Position numbers and translations under genes: made by a program. From Methylobacterium mesophilicum (GTDB lineage Bacteria > Pseudomonadota > Alphaproteobacteria > Rhizobiales > Beijerinckiaceae), in assembly GCF_022179445.1 (NCBI RefSeq), contig NZ_BPQU01000038.1, forward strand, positions 1-43,963: DNA of 43,963 nt. The letters run 5' to 3'. Below the pieces are notes generated by a model. The model did no database searches and was not told where the DNA came from. It saw only the letters and a program-made list of their open reading frames with translations. Of this stretch, positions 16,469 to 24,375 are shown in pieces (position 1 is the first letter of the stretch; each line of letters begins with the position of its first letter).

Positions 16469-17077
16469 TCAAGCTAGCCAGGGACGCTCGGCGCGGTAGC
16501 GCGTCTCAAAGGCGCGAATGTCGGCCGCATGGTCGAGTGTGCTGCCGATTGCGTCGAGGCCGCGCACCATCGCGTCCTTCCGTAGGGGGGCGATCTCGAA
16601 CGGGACCTTGTGTCCGTCGCCGGTCGAGACCGCCTGCCCCGGGAGGTCGACCGTGAGGGTGTTGTTCGCTGGATCGAGCGCCCGTTCGCGCAACGTGGCC
16701 AAGTCCGTTTCCTCAAGTCGGATCAGCAGAAGGCCGTTGTTGGCGGCGTTGTCGCCGAAAATCCCGGCGAAGGTGGTGCCGATCAGGGCACGGATGCCGA
16801 GCTGCATCAGGCCCCATACGGCATGCTCGCGCGAGGAGCCGCAGCCGAAGTTCGGACCGACAACGAGGAATCGTGCGTCAGCCCATTCCGGCCGGTTGAG
16901 GACGAAGTCGGCGCGGGGCGCACCGTCCTCGGCGAAGCGCAGGCCATGAAGCGCGCCCTGGGCGAGCCCGTTACGGTCGATGCCCTTCAGGAACTGCTTC
17001 GGCATGATCACGTCGGTATCGACGTTCGCCGCCGGTAGCGCCGCGGCAGCTCCGGTGACGGTGGTGAAGGGCTGCAT
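16469..17077 (-). CDS. LeuD-like hydro-lyase small subunit
   Basis: A 202-residue small subunit of the isopropylmalate isomerase/aconitase superfamily, of the usual bacterial LeuD length. ANVDTDVIMPKQFLK near the start and GPNFGCGSSREHAVWGL near residue 75-90 supply the swivel domain and the substrate carboxylate-binding GSSRE. It starts 3 nt after the large-subunit gene, so the two make one heterodimer. In 3-isopropylmalate dehydratase the pair dehydrates and rehydrates 2-isopropylmalate, but the neighbouring dicarboxylate importer and LysR gene argue for a catabolic paralogue acting on a compound such as maleate, citraconate or a methylmalate. Substrate cannot be read from sequence. Confidence 0.88.
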   Translation of the reverse strand: MQPFTTVTGAAAALPAANVDTDVIMPKQFLKGIDRNGLAQGALHGLRFAEDGAPRADFVLNRPEWADARFLVVGPNFGCGSSREHAVWGLMQLGIRALIGTTFAGIFGDNAANNGLLLIRLEETDLATLRERALDPANNTLTVDLPGQAVSTGDGHKVPFEIAPLRKDAMVRGLDAIGSTLDHAADIRAFETRYRAERPWLA

Positions 17078-17080
17078 CGG

Positions 17081-18511
17081 TCAGGCTCCCTGCGCCAGAC
17101 GGCGGACATCGGTGAGGTGTCCCATGACCGCCGCGGCGGCGACCATGGCCGGGCTCATCAGGTGGGTGCGTCCGCCCGCGCCCTGGCGGCCCTCGAAGTT
17201 GCGGTTGGTGCTGGACGCGCAGCGCTCCCCCGGCGCGAGCACGTCGTCGTTCATGGCGAGACACATCGAGCAGCCGGACTGGCGCCACTCGAAGCCCGCC
17301 TCGGTGAAGATGCGGTCGAGGCCCTCGGCCTCAGCGGCACGCCGCACGCTGGAGGAGCCCGGCACGACCATGCCCCGCACGCCCACCGCGATCCGGCGGC
17401 CGCGCAGGATCGCCGCGGCCTCGCGAAGGTCCGACAGGCGAGCATTGGTGCAAGAGCCGATGAACGCCCGCTGGATTGGCACGCTCTCCATGGCCATGCC
17501 GGGTGCGAGATCCATGTAGGCCAACGCTCGGTTCATGTCGCCGCGTCGCGCGGCGTCCACTTCCTCGGTCGGGTCGGGGACGATGCCGCCGACCGGCACG
17601 GCCTGGTCCGGGCTCGTGCCCCAGGTCACCAACGGCTCGATCTCCGACGCGTCCAGGCGGACCTCCCGGTCGAAGACGGCGTCGGGATCGCTGTGCAGCG
17701 TCGACCAGTGCTCCACGGCGGCGTCCCAGAGCGCACCCTGGGGCACGCGGGGCTTGTCGCGTAGGTAGGCGTACACCTTCTCATCGGGGGCGATGATCAC
17801 CCCGCGGGCGCCGCCCTCCACGATCATGTTGCAGATCGTCATCCGGCCTTCGACCTCAAGGGCCGCGATGCCGTCGCCTGCGAACTCGACCGCGTAGCCG
17901 GTGGCGCCGGACGCCCCGATCTGGCGGATGACGGCCATCACCACGTCCTTGGCCGTAACCCCCGCCGGCAGCAGCCCCTCGACGGTCACCCGCATGGTGC
18001 GGACGCGGCGGTATTGCAGCGTCTGCGTCGCCAGGTAGTGCTCGATGTCGGACGTCCCGATGCCGAACCCGAGGGCGCCCAAGGCGCCGTAGGTCGTGGT
18101 GTGGCTGTCGCCGGCGGCGACCACCATTCCGGGCAGAATGAAGCCGAGCTCGGGCGCGACGACGTGCTCGATGCCCTGCAGCGGGTGCAGGACGTCGAGA
18201 AGCTCGATGCCGAAATCGCGGCAGTTTTCGTCGAAGTAGGAGACCTGGCGCGCGCCGCCGGCATCCGGCATCGCGGCGACGCGCCGGGGGGCTGTGGGAT
18301 TGACGTGATCGACGACGGCGAGGGAAGCCTTCGGGCTCCAGACCGGCCGGCCGGCCTCGCGCAGGCCGCTGAACGCCTGTGGGCTGGTGTACTCGTTCAG
18401 GACCGTGCGATCGACGTAGAGCAAGATTTCTGAGCCGGCGCCGGAGCGGTCGTCGAGGCGGCGCACAGTGTGGGTGTCGATCAGCTTGTCGTAGAGGGTC
18501 GTCGGTTGCAT
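17081..18511 (-). CDS. LeuC-like hydro-lyase large subunit (4Fe-4S)
   Basis: A 476-residue aconitase-superfamily large subunit. The iron-sulfur ligands appear as GSCTN and GCSMCLAMN; AAGDSHTTTYGALGALGFGIG and TSPQAF are typical of the LeuC branch. The ATG at 18511 has a GAGAGAGG site upstream and lies 67 nt after the dctA stop. Active sites look intact. An ordinary biosynthetic leuC is usually found near leuB or leuD in leucine genes rather than next to dctA and a LysR regulator, so I read this as a second, substrate-inducible copy. Confidence 0.9.
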   Translation of the reverse strand: MQPTTLYDKLIDTHTVRRLDDRSGAGSEILLYVDRTVLNEYTSPQAFSGLREAGRPVWSPKASLAVVDHVNPTAPRRVAAMPDAGGARQVSYFDENCRDFGIELLDVLHPLQGIEHVVAPELGFILPGMVVAAGDSHTTTYGALGALGFGIGTSDIEHYLATQTLQYRRVRTMRVTVEGLLPAGVTAKDVVMAVIRQIGASGATGYAVEFAGDGIAALEVEGRMTICNMIVEGGARGVIIAPDEKVYAYLRDKPRVPQGALWDAAVEHWSTLHSDPDAVFDREVRLDASEIEPLVTWGTSPDQAVPVGGIVPDPTEEVDAARRGDMNRALAYMDLAPGMAMESVPIQRAFIGSCTNARLSDLREAAAILRGRRIAVGVRGMVVPGSSSVRRAAEAEGLDRIFTEAGFEWRQSGCSMCLAMNDDVLAPGERCASSTNRNFEGRQGAGGRTHLMSPAMVAAAAVMGHLTDVRRLAQGA

Positions 18512-18578
18512 CGGGTGCGGGCCTCTCTCGGAGGGGAAGGACGCGGCGCATGCGCCGTACCTGGACGACGGGCCAGGC

Positions 18579-19934
18579 TCAGAGCGAGGCCGTGGCAGGC
18601 GCTGCGATCGAGGGACGACGGGGGACGGACCCGTCGCCGCCGATCGAGTAATCTTCGACGAGCCTGCCGGAGAGCACCTCCTGCATGCGACCGGTGTCGA
18701 GTTCGCCCTCCAGCTTGGCCATCACGATGGCGGCGACGGCATTGCCGATGATGTTCACGATGGCCCTGCCCTCGCTCATGAAGCGGTCGATCCCGAGGAT
18801 CAGGGCCATCCCGGCCAGCGGGATCGCCGGGACCACCGAGAGGGTTCCGACTAGGGCGATGAAGCCGGCTCCGGTGATGCCGGAGGCGCCCTTCGAGGTC
18901 AGCAGCGATACGCCGAAAATCGCCATCTGTTGCGTCAAGCTGAGGTCGATGTTGGTCGCCTGCGCCACGAACAGGGCGGCGAGCGTCATGTAGATGCAGG
19001 TGCCGTCGGCGTTGAAGATGTAGCCGGTCGGGACTACCAGTCCGACCACCGACTTGGAGCAGCCGAGATGCTCCAGCTTCTCCATCAGCGACGGAAGCGC
19101 CGCATCCGAGGAACTGGCGCCGAGGGTGATGAGCAGCTCCTCCTTGAGGTAGCGGAGAAGCTTTAGCAGGCTGAAGCCGCCCCACCGCGAGACCAGCCCG
19201 AGAACGCCGAACACGAAGATCGCGCCGGTCAGGTAGAAGGTGCCGATCAGCCCGACGAGCTGTCCGAGCGAGCCGAGCCCGAACTTGCCGATGGTGTAGG
19301 CCATTGCCCCGAACGCACCGATTGGGGCAAACCGCATCAGCACGTTGATGACGCCGAAGATCCAGTGCGAGGCCGAGTCAACGAGGTCGCGCAGCGGCTT
19401 GCCGGACTCGCCCATCTTCGAGAGCACGTACCCGAACAGGACGGCGATGAAGACGATAGGTAGAATCTCGCCCTTGGTCAGTGCATCGAACACCGTGTTC
19501 GGGACGATGTTCATCAGGAAGTCGACGGTGCCGTGCTCCTTGGCTTGGCCGGCGTATTTGGCGACGGCGCCCGCATCGAGTTTGGTCACGTCGGCGTTCA
19601 TGCCGGCCCCCGGCCGGACGACGTTGCCGACGATGACGCCGATGACGAGCGCGAGCGTCGACAGCACCTCGAAATAGAGCAGGGCCTTGCCGCCGAGGCG
19701 GCCCATCTTCTTCATGTCGCTCATGCTGCTGATGCCGGCGACAACCGTGCAAAAGATCACGAGGCCGATGACCATCTTGATCATCTTGATGAAGACGTCG
19801 CCGAACGGCTTCATGTCGACGCCGACGGACGGAGCGAGGTAGCCGACCACGACACCGAGGATAATGCCGGCGACGACCTGGACATAAAGGCTGGTATACA
19901 GTGGCTTTCGCTGGGCCTGGGCCGCGGTCTGCAT
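18579..19934 (-). CDS. dctA: DctA-family dicarboxylate:cation symporter
   Basis: A 451-residue inner-membrane carrier of the DAACS family that brings C4-dicarboxylates into the cell with protons or sodium. Family marks are LGASSSDAALPSLMEKL (the serine-rich re-entrant hairpin), VVPTGYIFNADGTCIYMT and LLTSKGASGITGAGFI, with about eight transmembrane helices and GNAVAAIV near the end. It is the first gene of the operon and faces a LysR gene across about 240 nt. Its specificity (succinate, fumarate, malate, or a relative such as maleate or itaconate) probably matches the substrate of the LeuCD-like enzyme that follows. Confidence 0.92.
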   Translation of the reverse strand: MQTAAQAQRKPLYTSLYVQVVAGIILGVVVGYLAPSVGVDMKPFGDVFIKMIKMVIGLVIFCTVVAGISSMSDMKKMGRLGGKALLYFEVLSTLALVIGVIVGNVVRPGAGMNADVTKLDAGAVAKYAGQAKEHGTVDFLMNIVPNTVFDALTKGEILPIVFIAVLFGYVLSKMGESGKPLRDLVDSASHWIFGVINVLMRFAPIGAFGAMAYTIGKFGLGSLGQLVGLIGTFYLTGAIFVFGVLGLVSRWGGFSLLKLLRYLKEELLITLGASSSDAALPSLMEKLEHLGCSKSVVGLVVPTGYIFNADGTCIYMTLAALFVAQATNIDLSLTQQMAIFGVSLLTSKGASGITGAGFIALVGTLSVVPAIPLAGMALILGIDRFMSEGRAIVNIIGNAVAAIVMAKLEGELDTGRMQEVLSGRLVEDYSIGGDGSVPRRPSIAAPATASL

Positions 19935-20029
19935 GGCGTCTCTCCCTGGTTGGGGTTGTCGTCACGTTCCGCATCCGGCGGTCATGACTGATTGCATCCA
20001 GGGATCCTGCATCAAGGCCTAAAGTGCCA

Positions 20030-20044
20030 ATGCCGATCCGGCAT
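20030..20044. promoter_or_regulatory. Candidate LysR operator (T-N11-A)
   Basis: ATGCCG-ATC-CGGCAT is a perfect 6-bp inverted repeat containing TGCCGATCCGGCA, an exact T-N11-A box as bound by LysR-type regulators. It lies in the 19935-20178 gap between dctA and the divergent lysR gene, about 95 bp upstream of dctA and 135 bp upstream of lysR, where such a site is expected. Confidence 0.6.
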
Positions 20045-20178
20045 CAGTTCATACAGGCAGGGTTTCGCCGGTCGGCCCGGAACATTGACCGAGGCTTGGG
20101 CCGCCCTCATCCTCCCTTGCAACGAGGCCGCCGAGCTTCGGTGGGGGACGGCTTTCCCTAGGGACGGGGGCTCGCAGG

Positions 20179-21087
20179 ATGGACGCGGCGTGGCTCGAAG
20201 ACTTCCTGGCGCTCGTCGATCTCGGACATTTCTCCCGAGCCGCCGAGCAGCGCAACATCACGCAGCCCGCGTTCAGCCGCCGGGTCCGGGCACTGGAGGA
20301 CTGGGTCGGTACGCCACTGTTCGTTCGCGACGCACAACCGGTCATGCTCACCGCGGCCGGGGAACGGTTCCGCCCGGTGGCGGAGGAGATCCTCCGACGT
20401 CTCTTTCAAGGTCGGGAAGCGGCCCGGGAGGCCGGGCTGATGGCTGCGTCGACCCTCAGGTTCGCCTCCACTCAGGTCCTTTCCCTGACCTTCTTCCCGA
20501 ACTGGTTGAAGGCCGTGGAAGCGAGGGAGCAGTTCCAGGCGACGGTCAACCTGACCGCCGCTCACATGGCCGCCTGCGAGCAGCTGATGCTGAGGGGCGA
20601 AGCGCAGTTCCTGCTGTGCCACCATCATCCGCAAACCTCCCACCTTCTGATGAGCGACCAGTTCCGGTCCGTCCGTCTCGGGACCGACACTCTGCTCCCG
20701 GTGAGCGCACCGAACCTGGATGGAACAGGACCGCTGTACGAGTTGCCGGGAAGTCCCACGGCCCCGCTTCCCCTCCTGAGTTTTACAAACGACTCTGGAC
20801 TCGGACGCATCCTGGAGGGCACGCACGTCATCGCGGAAAGCGGGGCTTCGCTGAAGCCCGTCTTCGCGTCGCACCTGACCTCCGTTCTCGTCGCGATGGC
20901 TCGGAACGGTCGCGGCCTGACATGGGCGCCACTCAGTATCGTCTCTGATGATCTTGAACGAGGAAGCCTCGTCAGGGCTTCCCGAGCCGCCGACGATATC
21001 TCCGTCGAGATCCGGCTTTACCGCCCGCGCGCTCGTCAGAGCCCAACAGCGGAACGCATGTGGGAGTTGGTTTCGATCAACTACTAA
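20179..21087 (+). CDS. LysR-type transcriptional regulator
   Basis: A 302-residue LysR-type regulator. The N-terminal winged helix reads WLEDFLALVDLGHFSRAAEQ then ITQPAFSRRVRALEDWVGTPLF; the remainder is the two-lobed inducer-binding domain (for example STLRFASTQVLSLTFFP). It is transcribed away from dctA, the classic LysR layout, and probably senses the acid imported by DctA and activates the dctA-leuC-leuD-hydrolase operon. A T-N11-A palindrome lies between them. The ligand is unknown. Confidence 0.9.
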   Translation: MDAAWLEDFLALVDLGHFSRAAEQRNITQPAFSRRVRALEDWVGTPLFVRDAQPVMLTAAGERFRPVAEEILRRLFQGREAAREAGLMAASTLRFASTQVLSLTFFPNWLKAVEAREQFQATVNLTAAHMAACEQLMLRGEAQFLLCHHHPQTSHLLMSDQFRSVRLGTDTLLPVSAPNLDGTGPLYELPGSPTAPLPLLSFTNDSGLGRILEGTHVIAESGASLKPVFASHLTSVLVAMARNGRGLTWAPLSIVSDDLERGSLVRASRAADDISVEIRLYRPRARQSPTAERMWELVSINY

Positions 21088-21392
21088 GATGATTTAAAAC
21101 GGTCTTGTGCCTCGAAGTGGACGTACAGCTATCAACGAGCGCCCGTCATTTGCTTGGGTCAGGGCTTACGTCTGTTTTCGCGCAACTACGGCGGTCATCC
21201 GCACGACCGAGTTGGGTCGGGACCCGTCGGTCGGCTCTACGGCCGGGTCGGGTGGATTTCCGCTGGTCTGCTTTCGGGTGGCGGATAGATCGGAGCGGAC
21301 ATAACCGCGGGTACCGCTCGCGACCCTTAGCGGGACCTGGAAACGTCCGCTTGCGGGTCGCCAAGTGAAGCGGAGCGTGGACGGCGTCGCGC
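21088..21392. other. Gap holding a repeat copy, before the umuC remnant
   Basis: There is no gene here. Most of the gap is the repeat copy at 21164-21282; after it comes GCGGACATAACCGCGGGTACC and a further G-rich stretch (ACGTCCGCTTGCGGG near 21347) that resembles words seen near other repeat copies. Confidence 0.45.
21164..21282 (+). repeat. GTTGGGTCGGG interspersed repeat, copy 2 (long form)
   Basis: About 119 nt starting GCTTACGTCTG, then GAGTTGGGTCGGGACCCGTC, CTCTACGGCCGGGTCGGGTGG, and CTGGTCTGCTTTCGGG. The same succession of words occurs at 42312-42422 (GCTTACGTCCG, GAGTTGGGTCGGGTCC, CCGGGTCGGGTGGG, CCGGTCTGCTTCTG). It lies directly upstream of the truncated umuC. Confidence 0.65.
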
Positions 21393-22121
21393 ATGGGGGC
21401 GCCTATCGGCCCGGCGAACGCCCGCAAGCTGGAGGCGCTCGGCTGCGAGAGCGCCGCCGACATGCGCGACCTCGATACCCGGGTGGTGCGCAAGGTCATG
21501 ACGGTGATGGGCGAGCGCCTCGTGCAGGAGCTGCGCGGCGTCGCCTGTCTCGACCTTGAGGAGGTAGCCGCCACCCGCAAGGTGTGCGCCGTCACCCGCA
21601 GCTTCTCGGACCGGGTCGAGGATCTCACCACCATGGAGCAGGCGATCGCAACCCAAGCGAGCCGGCTCGGAGAGAAGCTGCGCCGGGAGGGGCTTGGGAC
21701 GGACCACGTCACGGTCTTCTCACACACCTCGGAGCACGACCGGACCGGACCGCAACGCTCGGTCTCGACGGTGGTGACCCTGCCCGAAGCCAGCAACGAC
21801 ACGTTGGTGCTGGTGAAGGCCGCACGGCGTCCGGCGGACCTGGCGGAGCGGCTTCCGCTACTCCAAGGCCGGCGTGGTCACGACCGACCTCCTGCCGCTC
21901 CATGCCTCGCAGCGGGCGATGCTCGGCCTTGGCCAGATCGACCGCGAGCAGGATGCCGCGCTGATGGCTGCGCTCGACGCCTGCAACCGACGCTTCGGGC
22001 GCGGACGGTCGTTCCGGCAGCAGCAGGGTTCGCTCCGACGCGGGGGTGGTTCACGAAATTCGAGATGCGCTCACCGCGATACACGACCCGACTCGACGAG
22101 ATCCCGGTCGTGGCGGCTTGA
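21393..22121 (+). pseudogene. umuC: Truncated and frameshifted umuC (DNA polymerase V subunit)
   Basis: The reading frame carries the little-finger part of UmuC: IGPANARKLEALG, ERLVQELRGVACLDLEE, then RSFSDRVEDLTTMEQAI and ASRLGEKLRREG. After VLVKAARR (about 21840) the family sequence continues in another frame (TWRSGFRYSKAGVV, DLLPLHASQRAML, MAALDACNRRFGRG) and returns to the first frame near 22050 for the C-terminus (SPRYTTRLDEIP). The N-terminal catalytic half, about 170 residues with the palm aspartates, is missing. Two frameshifts plus truncation make it a dead gene. A UmuC protein is about 420 residues and normally pairs with UmuD or a LexA-like partner, neither of which is here. A repeat copy lies just upstream of the truncated end. 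Confidence 0.85.
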
Positions 22122-22269
22122 GGAGCCGGCCGCTCCGCGTCGCCCCTATCGACGCATCAACGTCGGAGGAGCCTCGGCATCCGGCGGGGGAGCGCCATCG
22201 AGGGGCTGACCAGATGACGAGGAGCATCAGGTGCGATGCGCTTCATTCGCCCCAGGGCATCGCCGCCGG

Positions 22270-22656
22270 TCAGTCGCCGCCTCCGCCCGTGACGGCACGG
22301 TGTGTCATCCGTCCCGCCTCGGCGAAGGGCATCATGGCGGCACCGGAAGCGACGACGCCGGCAACCATCCGGAGTTCGGTTGGCTGACCCGGGTCGTTCG
22401 CAATCCGCTCCGCCTCGACCTGAAGGCGACGATTGCAGGCCTTTGACGGAAGGGCATCGTCCGGTGTGCAGGCGTCGTGACGGGCGCAGGCGGCGTCCAG
22501 GACGTCGATGGGAGCCAGGGGACTTTTGTTGCCCGGACCACAATAGTTGCCGTGGATCAACATAGTTGGTCGGGAAGACGAAGATCCTGGTTGTGCCAGG
22601 GACGGGCTCGCTAGGGTCACGGCGAGTAAGATCGGGGTAGTTAGACGGAAGAACAT
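22270..22656 (-). CDS. Secreted phospholipase-A2-like protein
   Basis: A 128-residue protein with a clear signal peptide (MFFRLTTPILLAVTLASPSLAQ) and the small motif GNYCGPGN ... LDAACARHDACT. That matches the calcium loop and the C-x-x-HD-x-x-C helix of prokaryotic phospholipase A2-type proteins, with the His-Asp catalytic pair present. It should act outside the cytoplasm on lipid. It stands alone between the umuC remnant and the efflux operon. The C-terminal tail (MVAGVVASGAAMMPF then a glycine run) is unlike classical PLA2. Small size and scarce conservation outside the motif mean the enzymatic activity is only a prediction. Confidence 0.7.
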   Translation of the reverse strand: MFFRLTTPILLAVTLASPSLAQPGSSSSRPTMLIHGNYCGPGNKSPLAPIDVLDAACARHDACTPDDALPSKACNRRLQVEAERIANDPGQPTELRMVAGVVASGAAMMPFAEAGRMTHRAVTGGGGD

Positions 22657-22769
22657 GATATGTTTGCCTCGTATGGTCCCGCCCCCTCAGACGTGACGCT
22701 TACGGCATCGTCTCGGGTGCCCCGGGCCGTCCCGCGCGTGCATCCCGCTCGCTTTCGCCCGGCATTCGC

Positions 22770-24374
22770 TCATTGCTCGAAGGGCGCGCCGTGCACGACA
22801 TCCGAGACGGGGATCCCCACCTTCGCCAGGGAGAGCGGAGGCGTCCGGCCACTCGGGAACGTAGTCTCCCAGCCGCCGCCGAGCGCCTTGGACAGGGCGA
22901 CGAAATCGGTGGAGATCGCCGCCGTCGCCTGAGACAGGTTGGTCTCCGCCTGAAGCACCGTCTGCGACGCCTGCAGCACCGTGGTGAAGATCTCGACGCC
23001 TTGAGTGTAGCGAGCCCGCGACAGGGACAGCGCCTGGCGCGCATCGGCGACCTGCCTGGCCAAGCGGCCCCGGCGCGCCTCGTCGCCGCGCAGGGAAGCC
23101 AGGGCGTTGACGACGTCGTGCCAGCCCTGGAGCACCGCCTTCTGATAGGCGATGGCAGCCTCCTGCTGGCGGGCGCGCTGGAGCACCAGGTTCGACTTCA
23201 GTCGCCCGCCCTCGAACAACGGGATCGAGATCGACGGCCCGATGTTCATGTATTGCAGCGACGAGCCGCGGAAGAGCTTGCCCGGATCGACCGAGTTCAC
23301 GGTCGGGCTGCCGGTCAGCGTCACGCTCGGGAAGAACTGAGCCTCGGCCACGCCGATCTCGGCCACCGCCGAATGCAGGTTGGCCTCCGCGCGCCGGATG
23401 TCGGGGCGGCGCAGGACCAGGCTCGACGGCACCCCGACCGGCACGCGCGGCGGGACCGGCGGGATCGCGCGGCCGGCGACGAGTTCCTGGGACAGGGCGA
23501 GCGGCGGCTCGCCGAGCAGCAGCGAGATCGCGTTGATCTGCTGGATCTCCTGCTGCTGCAGTTGCGGGAGCTGCGCCTTGATCGACTCGACCTGCTGGGC
23601 CGCGTTGGACGTGTCGAGGCCCGTGACCAGACCCTTCTGCTGACGCACCCTGACGACGTCGAGGATCTGCTCGTTGACCCGGATGTTGGCGAGGTCGATC
23701 CGGATCAGCTCCTGGGTCCCGCGCAACTGCACGTAGTCGCGCGCCAACTCCGCCTGGCTGGAGACCAGCGCATCGCGGCGCTGCTCGGCCGATGCGTCCG
23801 CCTGGGCCTGGGCGGACTCGACCGAGCGGCGGACCTTGCCCCAGAGGTCGAGCTCCCACGACGCGTCGAAGCCGAGGGTGTAGCTCTCGAACCCGTTGGT
23901 CAGCGGCGCCGTGGGGTTGCCGCCGCCGGTACCGCCGCCAAGGCTTCCGAGCGAGTTCGACAGAAGGCCGATCGTTCCGTTCTTGCTAAACTGCTGGCGA
24001 TAGGCGCTGCCCTGGCCGTTGAGCGTCGGCAGCCCGGCGGCGGCGGCGCTCCCGAGCTGGGCCCGGCTCTCGAACAGGCGGGCGGTCGCGGTCTGCACGT
24101 CGAGGTTCTGCGCGGCGACGCGGTCCTCAAGCTGGGACAGGACCGGGTCCCGGAAGGCTTGCCACCACGCCACGTCAGGCTCTGCCTCGGTCGTGCGCGA
24201 CAGGAGCCGTCCCGCCCGACGGACCGGAAGTCCAGTGTCGAGGTAGTCGCTCGACTCCGCGAGCGGGGTCGTTGGGGTGGCGAAGTCCGGGCCCACCGTG
24301 CAGCCGGCGAGGCCGAGCACGGAAGCGACGAGTGCCGCGTAGGCGCGTCGTTCGGGGTATCGACGGGGCGTCAT
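22770..24374 (-). CDS. NodT/OprM-family outer membrane efflux lipoprotein
   Basis: The outer-membrane channel of a tripartite efflux system. The 534-residue product starts with a lipoprotein signal (AALVASVLGLAGC; the Cys is the lipidation site), followed by two outer-membrane-efflux repeats rich in coiled-coil, with typical words SWELDLWGKVRRS, LRRPDIRRAEANLHSA and SIPLFEGGRLKSN. ATG 24374 has GGAGG 8 nt upstream and lies 1 nt after the pump stop; a slightly earlier ATG overlaps the pump gene. It is the third gene of the operon after the adaptor and the pump. Confidence 0.92.
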   Translation of the reverse strand: MTPRRYPERRAYAALVASVLGLAGCTVGPDFATPTTPLAESSDYLDTGLPVRRAGRLLSRTTEAEPDVAWWQAFRDPVLSQLEDRVAAQNLDVQTATARLFESRAQLGSAAAAGLPTLNGQGSAYRQQFSKNGTIGLLSNSLGSLGGGTGGGNPTAPLTNGFESYTLGFDASWELDLWGKVRRSVESAQAQADASAEQRRDALVSSQAELARDYVQLRGTQELIRIDLANIRVNEQILDVVRVRQQKGLVTGLDTSNAAQQVESIKAQLPQLQQQEIQQINAISLLLGEPPLALSQELVAGRAIPPVPPRVPVGVPSSLVLRRPDIRRAEANLHSAVAEIGVAEAQFFPSVTLTGSPTVNSVDPGKLFRGSSLQYMNIGPSISIPLFEGGRLKSNLVLQRARQQEAAIAYQKAVLQGWHDVVNALASLRGDEARRGRLARQVADARQALSLSRARYTQGVEIFTTVLQASQTVLQAETNLSQATAAISTDFVALSKALGGGWETTFPSGRTPPLSLAKVGIPVSDVVHGAPFEQ

Positions 24375-24375
24375 C

